From assembly GCA_022539475.1 (NCBI GenBank), contig VCMS01000149.1, positions 1 to 64,000 on the forward strand: a DNA stretch of 64,000 nucleotides, written 5' to 3'. Source of the stretch: Gracilaria domingensis. Taxonomy: Eukaryota > Rhodophyta > Florideophyceae > Gracilariales > Gracilariaceae. The translations under genes and the position numbers were made by a program. Below the pieces are notes generated by a model. The model saw only the letters and a program-made list of their open reading frames with translations. It did not search any database and was not told the origin of the DNA. The stretch's first letter is position 1, and each line of letters opens with the position of its first letter. Below, piece after piece: positions 39,293-48,041 of this stretch.

Positions 39293-41074
39293 ATGTCACT
39301 GCCTTCCAATCCAGCCTTTGCCGCGGACATTCCTTCTGCCGCCTTTCGCGAAAAAGAGAAGTCGCGCAAGGACGATGATGCCCCCTCCCCTTCTTCTACC
39401 ATTGTCGTTGAATCTGTTTCCGTGGCCAAAGCCCGTCCTACGACTTCTCTTCTCGATTCACTCCCGAGCGATGTAATTGCTCGAATCATACACTACGCGC
39501 TGGAGCATTCGGAACGCGGTGTGCCTTACTACCCGCCAATCAAGGCTCCGAGCCTAGTGCCTCTTGCGCTTACCAATCAAGCCACTCGCAGAATCATAGC
39601 TCCCCAGTGTGATTCAGACCTTGGCTACATTGACGCTATTCACGGCGCCAATGAACAGAACGAAGAGCGACTGGCCGCTAAGAAGGATTTGGTACAGTTC
39701 TACAGAGCTCAGAATGGTCATCTCAAGAAGTTTAACCTCCATAAACGGTCCACAATCAGTCATTTATTTCGATTGTACGCGACCGAGATTGTGCTCTCAA
39801 CCAAGCCACACCTCACAGAGATGGATGTATCTGATATACCGAAAGACGGAAAATACTTTGCTCGCACTTTGCAGACCGTAGTTGGCTTGATTCAACTTTC
39901 ATCTTCATCGCTGCAGAATCTTAAGATGTCCTTTCATAATACTAAGTTCGTGGAAATGATCATTTCGTTATCACTGCCGAATCTCTCTGAGCTCAACGTT
40001 CGTTTGCCGCACTGCGTTCCAACGTCGATGCTGACCCGATTCTTTTCCAAACATGGGTCAATGCTTGAGACTTTGACCATGTCAGCCGTGAGCGAAATCC
40101 CAGATGATGCAGTCGCGAATATTGTTGCACACACACCAAGAATCAGGCACCTCAACTTCAACGGCGGAATGGATCCAGCCATTTCGTATTCATTCCTTGC
40201 TCTAATAAGATCATACTCGCATTTACAATCGGTTTCCGTCCATAACTATGGCCTATGTGAAGACCTTCGCCAAGCTTTTGAAACGCACCCGAATCAACCC
40301 AAGATATATGTTCGCCGTTCTATATTCAACGATCTTCCGGAACTCATATCAGATGTACCATCATTCTCAAAAACACTTACAAGAGCCGAAACCGTTATTT
40401 GCGAGACTGATAGAGATATTATGGCACTAATGCGGCTGCAAAATCTTGAAGAGCTTCATATTCGCGTCATGCCACCCATGGTGCCTGGCTTTCGAACTGC
40501 GCTTTCGTCCCTGAGAAAGTTGAGGTCTATGACGATAAACTGCGAGAATCTGGGCGGACCAGAGGTCTCTCGTGGTATTGTCGATGAACATTTAGTTCAA
40601 GCGCTCCAGCAAGGAAAGTCTTTGAAACAGCTAGTAATTGCTTACCCGCCTCTTTCAGTTCCCTCTCTACAGAGAATTATGAAATCTTACGGGGCAAGGC
40701 TTGAGTACTTTGTCGCGGGCATTCACTCACCAGGGCGATCACGTATGCGTTGTATTATCGACATGGTCAACTGGGTAATGTGCCATAATCCAAACATGAA
40801 AGTTTTATGTTTTGGTCTTGGACTCTGCTTTGATAGCAGGGCCCACTCCCTGTACGATGAACTGATGCACACCTTGGAGCGTGCAGAGCAGAAACTGCCT
40901 ATGCTAAACACCCATTGGCTACGACTGAACGGAAAGTCATTGCTGACATTTCCACCTCCGGGGGACGAAATGAAAGAAGGGTTTGTCGAAGAAGGTGACA
41001 ATGATAATGTTGACGCTTCAAGCAGCGATAACAGTGAAGAAGATTCAGAGGCTGAAGTTTCGGACGTTGGATGA
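39293..41074 (+). CDS. F-box-like, leucine-rich protein
   Basis: 593 residues. After a Ser/Lys-rich leader, LLDSLPSDVIARIIHYAL at about residues 53-70 is an F-box-like helix pair. From about 150 to 530 follow irregular leucine-rich segments with the LxxLxLxxN/C pattern, for instance LTEMDVSDIP, LQNLKMSFHN, LSELNVRLPHC, IRHLNFNGG and LEELHIRVM. The last 45 residues are Asp/Glu/Ser-rich (DNDNVDASSSDNSEEDSE). F-box proteins recruit targets to SCF ubiquitin ligases through such repeats. Single exon, start ATG at 39293. Overlapping ORFs on the other strand are shadows. Confidence 0.65.
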   Translation: MSLPSNPAFAADIPSAAFREKEKSRKDDDAPSPSSTIVVESVSVAKARPTTSLLDSLPSDVIARIIHYALEHSERGVPYYPPIKAPSLVPLALTNQATRRIIAPQCDSDLGYIDAIHGANEQNEERLAAKKDLVQFYRAQNGHLKKFNLHKRSTISHLFRLYATEIVLSTKPHLTEMDVSDIPKDGKYFARTLQTVVGLIQLSSSSLQNLKMSFHNTKFVEMIISLSLPNLSELNVRLPHCVPTSMLTRFFSKHGSMLETLTMSAVSEIPDDAVANIVAHTPRIRHLNFNGGMDPAISYSFLALIRSYSHLQSVSVHNYGLCEDLRQAFETHPNQPKIYVRRSIFNDLPELISDVPSFSKTLTRAETVICETDRDIMALMRLQNLEELHIRVMPPMVPGFRTALSSLRKLRSMTINCENLGGPEVSRGIVDEHLVQALQQGKSLKQLVIAYPPLSVPSLQRIMKSYGARLEYFVAGIHSPGRSRMRCIIDMVNWVMCHNPNMKVLCFGLGLCFDSRAHSLYDELMHTLERAEQKLPMLNTHWLRLNGKSLLTFPPPGDEMKEGFVEEGDNDNVDASSSDNSEEDSEAEVSDVG

Positions 41075-41882
41075 TGAGGGGGGTATGGAATGATGGCAGA
41101 AATTTCATAGTCCGGAAGTGTTCGTTTCAAGAGCATGGGTGAACGGGCTTTGCACGTATCCCTGCATAAACTTGAGAACTGCAGTGGGGCTGCGTCAAGG
41201 TGTTGGGATACAGACTAGTGTAGCATAGAGTAGCGGCTTTCTGATACAGAGGACAGGACGAATTCTGTGGCAGAGTTGTGTGGATCATGCTGATGCACAC
41301 AACGTGGCGTTCTTTTTCATTTTGTCATATGACAGTTTAATGGCAAGCTGGACGCAGAGTGATTTTGTTAGAAAGGGCAGAAATGGCCCGTTGTAAACGC
41401 GACAATGGCGAGAAGAAGATGGCAAGGCCGGGCGAGATGCAAGCGAACGGCGTCGCGTGCTGGCGTGTTTGTGTTGCAGAGCTCGTGAGGTTGCGAGATA
41501 GGAAGCAAGGAGAGACGGGATGATGTTGACGGGGCGTTAGGCAGAATCGCTAGCTGTATTCGCACTGTTAGGGTGAGGTGGAATTTACGGAGAGCAAACA
41601 ATGCTTACGCTTTGTGCTCACCCTATTTCGTTGTGGAAAGATTGGAAATTCAGGCAAGGAGTGACTCATCACCAATGCTTGCGCGCGCAGTGCGCGTTTA
41701 TCCTCTGCGGCGATTACGTGATAGCAGCAAAGGACGAAGATGGCAACGCGGAGGTGAAAACAGTGCTAGCGAAAGCGTGTGCTTGCGGAAACAATGGTGG
41801 GCAACGTTGATACTGAAGGGCGAAAGAATGTGATTACAGAGGCGCGGAAGTGGCGGGCGGCAATGCTCTGTGGCGGTGCGTT
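41075..41882. other. Intergenic region
   Basis: About 800 bases at the left edge of the G+C-rich island. Short ORFs on both strands (77-94 codons) overlap and carry no motif. Confidence 0.35.
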
Positions 41883-42245
41883 TTACTCCTTGGCGGTGTT
41901 CTTTTGCAATTCCAGCTCGGCGCGCAGCCTGCGAGAAAAGTCGTCCTCGCCTTCGACCTCGTCGTCCCAATTGTCCTCCCACTCGACGTTGTCACTGGCG
42001 TCCACCTGGTTGTCCTTGTACTCTGTGGAGACGCAGAGCGCTAGAGCGGTTAGACGGCGATCGCGACGGGGTGAGACGCACTGTGACGGGGCGCACGTAC
42101 CTCGATCTTCGAACTCCTCAAAGGTGTCGTCCTCCTCCAGCACGTCGGTGTTGTTCGGCTGGGCGGTTTCCTCCGGCTTGACCTGGGGCTCGGCGGCGGC
42201 CGCGCCGTTGGGAGCGCCCATGGGGGTGTCTGCTTTTTCGGCCAT
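41883..42245 (-). CDS. SEM1: 26S proteasome subunit SEM1/DSS1, two exons
   Basis: Exons 42245-42101 and 42022-41883 (minus strand), intron 78 nt with GTACGT..CACAG ends, give 94 residues. The product is short, highly acidic and Trp-containing: DVLEEDDTFEEFED before the intron and NVEWEDNWDDEVEGEDDFSRRLRAEL after it. These are the two acidic blocks that make DSS1 bind BRCA2-type proteins, the proteasome lid and TREX-2. Translating through the intron keeps the frame open but yields 26 Cys/Arg/Ser-rich residues unlike the family. ATG at 42245. Confidence 0.9.
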   Translation of the reverse strand: MAEKADTPMGAPNGAAAAEPQVKPEETAQPNNTDVLEEDDTFEEFEDRGTCAPSQCVSPRRDRRLTALALCVSTEYKDNQVDASDNVEWEDNWDDEVEGEDDFSRRLRAELELQKNTAKE

Positions 42246-42635
42246 GGCAGCGTGTGCAGAGTGTGCAGACGTACTGCCTTCGTAGATGTATCTATGTAGA
42301 TGTAGAGGAGGGCGTCGTTGTCGGCGTCAGCGTGCATGTGTCCACAGCAGCTTTGGCAAAAGCTGGGCGCTGTTGCTTGCGCGGTTGTGTACGTGTTGCA
42401 CCCGTGGTACGTGTTGCACCCGTGGTACGTGTAGCGTCGGCAACTAAAATTAGCGCCAAACGGCATCATGATGACATGTTCGCGTTTACAGCATGCGGCG
42501 GCCGCCATCCGAACGTGAAAGGCATCAGGCAGCGCGTGAAAGGGCCAGTGTCTCCGCAACAAGGCCGCGCGCATCCCGCACACGCCCGCCCCCCTCCCCT
42601 CCCGTTGCCCAACGCGAGCACACATCTGCATCGCA

Positions 42636-43963
42636 ATGAGCTCCGTGCACGACCTCAACCAGCCGGTGGTGCTCGATCTCGGCAGCGGGCTGACCAAGGG
42701 CGGCTACGCCGGCACGCCCGATCCGTCCGTCATCATCGGCACGCTCGTCGGCCACGCCAAGATGCCGCGCGTGCTGCCCAGCGCCACCAGCGCGCCCGAC
42801 ATGCCGTCGTCGTCGCCGCCGCCGCCGCCGTCCACCCGCGACCACAAGTACGCGCAGGACGGCAGCGTGTTCGTGGGCGACCGGCTGCGCTCCATGTGCG
42901 GCGTGCTGCGGCTGGAGTACCCCATGCACCGCGGGCGCGTGCGCGACTGGAGCGGCGTGGAGGAAGTGTGGCGGCACGTGAGCACGGAGCTGCTGTCGGT
43001 GGCGCACGGCGAGCACCCGTTTCTGGTGACGGAGAATGCGCTGAATGCGCGCAGCAACCGCGAGCGCCTCGGCGAGTTCTTCTTCGAAAGCCTCAACGCG
43101 CCGTCGCTGTGCGTGGCGCTGCCGGCGGTGCTGGCGCTGTACGCGTCCGGGCGCAGCAGCGGGCTGGTGGTGGACGTGGGCGACACGCTGACGACGTGCG
43201 TGCCGATCGTGCAGGGGCACGTGGCGGCGCACGCGCTGCAGCGCGCCGAGCTGGGCGGGCGCGACGTGAGCGAGCGGCTGGGCGTGCTGCTGCGCAAGAG
43301 CGGCGCGGCGCTGTTCGCCACGTCGTCGGAGCGCCAGACGGTGCGGCGGCTCAAGGAGCGCTTCTGCTACGTGGCGCAGGACGCGCGCGACGAGGAGCGG
43401 CGGCTGGTGGCCGAGGGCGGCGCGCGCGGCGCGCTGGGCGCCAGCGCGCTGCTGCCGGACGGCAACGCGCTGCGGCTGGGCGCCGAGCGCTTCCGCGCCG
43501 CCGAGGCGCTGTTCCGCCCGGCGCTGGTGGGCAGCGAGCAGCGCGGCGTGGCCGACGCCGCGCTGCGCTGCGCGCGCGGCGTCGACATGGACGCGCGCGC
43601 CGCGCTGCTGCGCAGCGTGGTGCTCACGGTACGGCGCGCCGCGTCCCCCTCCCGCGCGAGCGGCCGCGCGCGCGCGCGCACGCGCACGAATCTGACCGCG
43701 CCGCTCGTTGTTTACCGATGCGTGCACAGGGCGGCAGCACGCTGCTGCGCGGCTTTGCGCCGCGGCTGCTGCGCGAGCTGCGCGCCGCGCGCGGCGGCGG
43801 CGGCGGCGCGCTGCGCGTGTACGCGCCGCGCGACCGGCTGTGCTCCGCGTTCACCGGCGGCTCCATCCTGGCCAGCCTGTCCACCACGTTCCGCGCGCTG
43901 GCCGTGTCGCGCAGCGAGTACTTTGAGCACGGCGCCGCCGTGCTGCACCGCCACACGCTCTAG
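42636..43963 (+). CDS. Actin-related protein, ARP1 (centractin)-like, two exons
   Basis: Exons 42636-43628 and 43730-43963 (intron 101 nt, GTACGG..CACAG) give 408 residues. Actin-fold landmarks: QPVVLDLGSGLTKGGYAG at the N-terminus (phosphate loop 1), YASGRSSGLVVDVGDTLTTCVP (phosphate loop 2), ELGGRDVSE, ERFCYVAQD, FRAAEALFRP, and after the intron GGSTLLRGF and GGSILASLSTTFRALAVS. QPVV at the start and FRP..VGSE..GV are closer to ARP1 than to conventional actin. Divergent features are a Pro/Ser insertion near residue 55-70 in the DNase-loop region, the loss of the usual acidic cluster at the N-terminus, and HRHTL at the end. Very G+C-rich. Confidence 0.75.
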
Positions 43964-44800
43964 TAAAAAAGGCACATCTCACGCGCCCCAGCAGCGCGCA
44001 CAGGTCGGACGCGGCGGCGATCACCGCGCTGGCGCCGGCGGCGCGCAGCTGCTCGCGGCTGCGGAAGCCCCACGGCACGGCGACGGCGGCCATGCCCGCC
44101 GCGGCGGCCGTGCGCATGTCCACCTCGGTGTCGCCCACAAACACGCACTGCGCCGGCGGCACGCCGCCAAAGTGCGCGCGCACGATGCGCAGCGCCGCGG
44201 CCGGGTGCGGCTTGAGCGGCGCCTCGTCCGTGGCGCCGGCCACGCACGCAAACGGCACGTCCGGGAAGGCGGCCGCCACCACGCGGCGCACGGTGCGCTG
44301 CGACTTGTTGGACAGCACGGCCATGGGCACGCCGGCGGCCGCCAGCCGGCGCAGCGCGTCGTGCACGCCGGCGAACGGCACGCTGGCCGCGTGCGCGCTT
44401 TCGCGCTCGAACGCCAGCTTGAGCTCGACCGCGCGCTGCAGCCGGCGGTCGTCCGGCGCGGCGCGCCCGGCGCGGCGGCCGCCAGCAGCCGCGACATGAG
44501 GCGCTGCGTGCCGCCGCCGGCCAGCTGCGCGTAGCGCGTCGGCGGCTGCGGCGCGAGCCCCAGCTGCTGCAGCGCGTGGTTGCACGCGGCGGCAATGTCG
44601 GCCAGCGAGTCCACCAGCGTGCCGTCCAGGTCGAACAGCGCGGCGCGGAAGCGGCGCGGAGGCGGCGCCGGCGCCGGCGCCGGCGCGGGCGGCGGCGCGG
44701 GCGGCGGCGCGGGCGGCGCGGGCGGCGCGGGCGGCGGCGCGGGCGGCGGCGTCGGCGGCGTCGGCGGCGTCGGCGGCGTGGTCGGCGGCGTGGTGCCCAT
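43851..44800 (-). CDS. HAD-superfamily phosphatase (phosphoglycolate phosphatase-like), frame discontinuity
   Basis: Minus strand. After an ATG at 44800 and about 45 residues of Pro/Ala/Thr runs comes RFRAALFDLDGTLVDSLAD (motif I, catalytic Asp pair). Near 44470, in a GC run, the frame changes; thereafter come VPMAVLSNKSQRTVRR (motif II Ser/Asn), TDEAPLKPHPAAALR (motif III Lys) and CVFVGDTEVDMRTAAAAG (motif IV Asp pair). The order and spacing match Gph/phosphoglycolate phosphatases, which clear 2-phosphoglycolate; other sugar phosphates are possible. The single frame change is likely sequence error or a recent mutation. The frame after motif IV runs to 43851, overlapping the last exon of the ARP gene on the opposite strand, unless the real stop lies near 43960. 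Confidence 0.7.
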
Positions 44801-44812
44801 GTGGTGGTCCAC

Positions 44813-45256
44813 CGCGCGGCGCGGCGCGCGTCAACGCGGCGCGACACGCGGCGCGCGCGGCGCGCGCGGCGCGGCGCGCTCAAGTGGACGGCGTCAACAG
44901 CGCGCGGCGGCGGGCGGCGGCTGAATTTGGCGCACGTGGCCACGCGGCGCGCGCGCCTTGCTGCTGGCCGGCTGCCGCGCACGTGAGCGGCCGCTCGCGC
45001 GGTTGACGGCGCCCTTGCTGCCGCCGTTTTTGCCACGTGCGCACGCGCGCCGCGCGCCAGTCGCGCCGCGCCAGCGCGCCCCCTGCCGTCAACACGCCCG
45101 CGCACACAAGCGCGCGCCAACACACACGCCTGCCGCCCCCCGCCCTCCCGCCCCCACCCGCCCTCTTCACCGCCCCCCCCCCCCCCCCCCCAACCAACTG
45201 CCGCGCGCCCCCCAACCTAACCTCCCTCCCGCCACCCCCCTCCACCTCCGCCCCCC
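44813..45256. other. C-rich low-complexity region
   Basis: About 440 bases of mostly C-rich DNA between the HAD and EF-hand genes, including a run of 19 C at 45173-45191. Long open frames here on either strand are by-products of a lack of A/T. Probably the promoter region of the EF-hand gene. Confidence 0.5.
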
Positions 45257-45646
45257 ATGTCGCAGTTCCCCGCCAACGCGTACGCCTCCCCGTACGCCGC
45301 CGCACCCCCCCAGCCCTACGCCCAGCCCCCCCCGCCGCAGCACCCCCCCCCCTCCCCCTACCCCCCCCAGTACCCCTACCAACCGCCCTCCCTCTACCCC
45401 CCCGCCCCCCCCCAACCGCAACCGCCCGCCTACCCCGCCGCGCCCGCGCCCGCGCCCGCCCCCCCACCCCAATACGGCTACCACGGCCACGCGCCCTACG
45501 CCGCCGCGCCGCCCGCCCCAATGCAACCGCCGCCGCCGCACCACGCCGCGCCGCCCGCCGCGCACTACTCGTCGCCCTCGCCCGCACAACCCGCGCAGAT
45601 GACATATCGCTACGTGGGCGCAACCTCCGCGCAGAGCTCCGCGCCC

Positions 45647-45686
<40 letters not shown>

Positions 45687-46153
45687 GAATAGCGCCGCCG
45701 CCGCGAACGCAGCCGCCGTACTACGCCTCGCCGTACGCGCCGCCGTCCGCGTACTCGGGCGCGCCCTCGCCCGCCTCCAGCGCGTACCTGCGGCCGTCGT
45801 CGTACGGCAGCGGCGCGTACCGACCTGCCGAGCCCGCGGGCGTGTCGGCGATGGGCGCCAATGTGTCGTATGGCGCCTACTCGTCGCAGTTCCCTGTGGG
45901 ATCGCCGCAGTGGTGCCTGCAGACGCGCCAGGAGGCGCGCAACGCGTTCATCAAGGCCGACTGCGACGGCAGCGGCTTTTTGGACGTGCAGGAGTTTTGG
46001 GCCGTGCTCAGTAGTTTGATGGGCAGCTTGGTGAGCTATCAAGAAGCGCTGCAATACTTTGCCGAATGCGACGCAGACCAGAACGGGCGCATCGCCTACA
46101 ACGAATTTGAACGACTGTACGTAGGAGAGATTGCTAGAAGACGACATTTCTAG
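45257..46153 (+). CDS. Proline-rich EF-hand protein (penta-EF-hand-like)
   Basis: 298 residues. The N-terminal 215 residues are Pro/Tyr/Ala/Gln-rich with a run of 14 Pro, as in ALG-2/sorcin-type N-termini but much longer. The C-terminal 85 residues hold two EF-hands: loops DCDGSGFLDVQEF and DADQNGRIAYNEF, with the 1-3-5-7-9-12 ligand pattern and Glu at position 12. Only two of the five hands of a classic PEF protein are recognisable. Likely a cytosolic Ca2+ sensor that binds membranes or partners via the Pro/Tyr-rich tail. It is convergent with a paralogue at 46947-47789. Confidence 0.75.
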
Positions 46154-46946
46154 TCTTTGTGTATGTATTGGTGTGTGCTATAAAAGCCGCTCGCGAATTC
46201 AGTGTATATATACATGTACATGACTGTCCTCCTCGTCGCCGCCGCGCGGCAAGCGTCAAGCGTCGTGTGGACGTGTGCCAGTGCTTGCGTGCCGCCGTGT
46301 TGACGCCGCCGTTGACCTTTCTCCCGTTACAGCGCGCTACAGTACCGTGTACACGCGAGCTCCACCGCTGGTCCACCTACTGTGTTGTCCGTTGTTGTCG
46401 CTGTTGCAAACCGCCCTCTGCTCCCTCTCGTCCCATCCGCCGCCGCCGTGGCCCGTGCTCTCCGCGCACACGCCATGTATGCCCACACGCACGCCTGCAC
46501 CTCTCCACCCACACGTCCCCACCCACGCCGCCGCCGCACGCACGCTTTTCCCGCGCAATGCTCTCGCACACGCGCTTCAGCACCGGCGCCAGTGCCGCCT
46601 CCAACTCCAGCTCCTGCTCCAGCTCCATCTCCAGCTCCAGCTCCAGTTGCAGCTGCAGTTCCCGCTCGAGTTGCAGTTCCTGCTCGAGTTGCAGTTCCTG
46701 CTCGAGTTGCAGTTCCTGCTCGAGTTGCAGTTCCTGCTCGAGTGGCAGTTCCTGCTCCCACTCCTTGTGCCAGTCCCCGTTTCGATGCGCGCGCCCACCG
46801 CCCAAAACTGCGCAGCTGCGAAAAGCGCGTGCGCCCTGAGATGAGAAAGCGGCGGCGGATGCGCGACAAGTCTACATAGTTAAAAGCCGCATTAAAATCG
46901 GCGCAAGTACAACGTGCCGTACATACAAACAAGAAGCGCGCGGCCG
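46154..46946. other. Region between convergent EF-hand genes
   Basis: About 790 bases containing both 3' UTRs and a minisatellite. Several ORFs of 140-285 codons cross the repeat on both strands, all driven by the repeat; none is supported as a gene. Confidence 0.45.
46664..46753. repeat. Minisatellite, 18-bp unit, five copies
   Basis: GCTCGAGTTGCAGTTCCT begins at 46664, 46682, 46700, 46718 and 46736; the last copy has a T to G change. It is preceded by shorter AGCTCC-type repeats (46605-46660). In one minus frame it would encode LEQELQ-type repeats and in one plus frame LLELQF-type repeats, but neither frame has other support. Confidence 0.9.
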
Positions 46947-47789
46947 TCATGGGCCGGCCGACGGCCGCGGCGGACCCATGCCGTGCCGATGCTTTGGCGC
47001 GCCCGCGCCGCCGCCGTATCGGCCGCTCGCGTCCGCGCCGCCCGACGCGCGCCCCGCCATGGCGGCGGCCTGCCGCGCCGCCGCCGCCGCCACCGCCACC
47101 GACACCATTTGCTCGGCGTACGTGTGCATAAACTCCTCCTCCGAAATGCGCCCGTCCTCGTTCTGGTCGGCCATGGCGAAGCACGCCATGGCCTCGTGGT
47201 ACGTGATGGCCAGCTTGAGCGCGCGGAACGCGTCCATAAACTCCTGCAGGTCGAGGTAGCCGCCGTCGTCCACGTCAAACTTCTTGAACATGTTGCGCGC
47301 CTCTTGCATGGCCTCCTTCCGCACGTCCTCCAGCGCCTGCTGCACGGGCGGCGGGCCGCGCATGCCGTGCGGCTGCGCGGCGGCCGCGCTCTCCAGGTTG
47401 GGCGGCAGCATGGGCGACGTCATGTCCACCGACTGCTGCTCGCCGCCCCAGTACGCGCCGCCCAGCTGCGAGTACGCCATCTGCGGCATGGCGCGCGGGT
47501 GGCTCACAAACGTGTTCTCGACGGCGCGCGTGTCGTAGCCGACGGCGTAGTAGGGCGCGGGCGGCGCGAACGACGGCGGGTAGCCGTTGAACACGGACGG
47601 CGCCATGGGCGGCGCGCTGGGCGCGCCCATGGGGTTGTACGTGGCGTGCGCGCCGTACTGCGAGGGCGGCGGCGCCTGCGGCGGGGGGCGCTGCGAGCTG
47701 GCGCGGCGGTCTTGCTGCGCGAAGTACGCGTAGGGGTCGTAGTTGCCGGGAACGGACGACGGGGGCGGGTGATTGTATCCGTTCGACAT
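46947..47789 (-). CDS. Proline-rich EF-hand protein, paralogue of 45257-46153
   Basis: 280 residues from the ATG at 47789 (an open frame extends upstream to 47951 but only with GTG). The N-terminal 190 residues are Pro/Tyr/Ala/Met-rich; two EF-hands follow with loops DVDDGGYLDLQEF and DQNEDGRISEEEF, then an Ala/Gly-rich tail of about 55 residues. The hand pair and the segment between (F...L.....Y.EA...F) match those of the neighbouring plus-strand gene, so the two arose by inverted duplication. The first loop has Gly at position 5 where a ligand is usual, so it may bind Ca2+ weakly. Confidence 0.75.
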   Translation of the reverse strand: MSNGYNHPPPSSVPGNYDPYAYFAQQDRRASSQRPPPQAPPPSQYGAHATYNPMGAPSAPPMAPSVFNGYPPSFAPPAPYYAVGYDTRAVENTFVSHPRAMPQMAYSQLGGAYWGGEQQSVDMTSPMLPPNLESAAAAQPHGMRGPPPVQQALEDVRKEAMQEARNMFKKFDVDDGGYLDLQEFMDAFRALKLAITYHEAMACFAMADQNEDGRISEEEFMHTYAEQMVSVAVAAAAARQAAAMAGRASGGADASGRYGGGAGAPKHRHGMGPPRPSAGP

Positions 47790-47819
47790 GATCTGATGGG
47801 CGTCGGTGGGGGGAGGAGG

Positions 47820-47900
47820 GGGGGAGGGAGGGGGGGGGGGGGGCAGCGCGGGCGGCGATTGGCCGCGCGGCGCGTTTTTAGCAGGGGGGGGGGGGGGGGA
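47820..47900. repeat. Poly-G tracts in the 5' flank of the second EF-hand gene
   Basis: Two long G runs on the plus strand, about 14 G at 47830-47843 and 16 G at 47884-47899, within purine-rich DNA. With the C19 run at 45173 and the C14 run at about 48182, they make this island rich in potential G-quadruplex sequence on both strands. Confidence 0.85.
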
Positions 47901-48041
47901 GAGCGCAGGGGCGCGGACGGGCGCCGGCAGCGGTCCAACAATCGGCGCCACTGTTTACTGCGCTGTGCAAAAGGCGGTGGAGCGCGCTGCGGCGCGCCGC
48001 GCGCGCCCACGCGGCGCGGCCTCGTTGCTGCCAGGAAGCGC

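Noticed and set aside
42254-43963. 569-codon ORF on the plus strand covering the actin-related gene
   Set aside because: It is in a different frame from the one carrying the actin motifs and is Arg/Ala-rich shadow sequence.
44576-46014. Several ORFs over 130 codons in all frames of the GC-rich island (Arg/Pro/Ala-rich)
   Set aside because: They result from the scarcity of A/T-rich stop codons in G+C-rich DNA and are shadows of the HAD and EF-hand genes.
46159-46839. 226-codon Ser/Cys-rich ORF across the minisatellite
   Set aside because: Driven by the 18-bp repeat; no support outside it.
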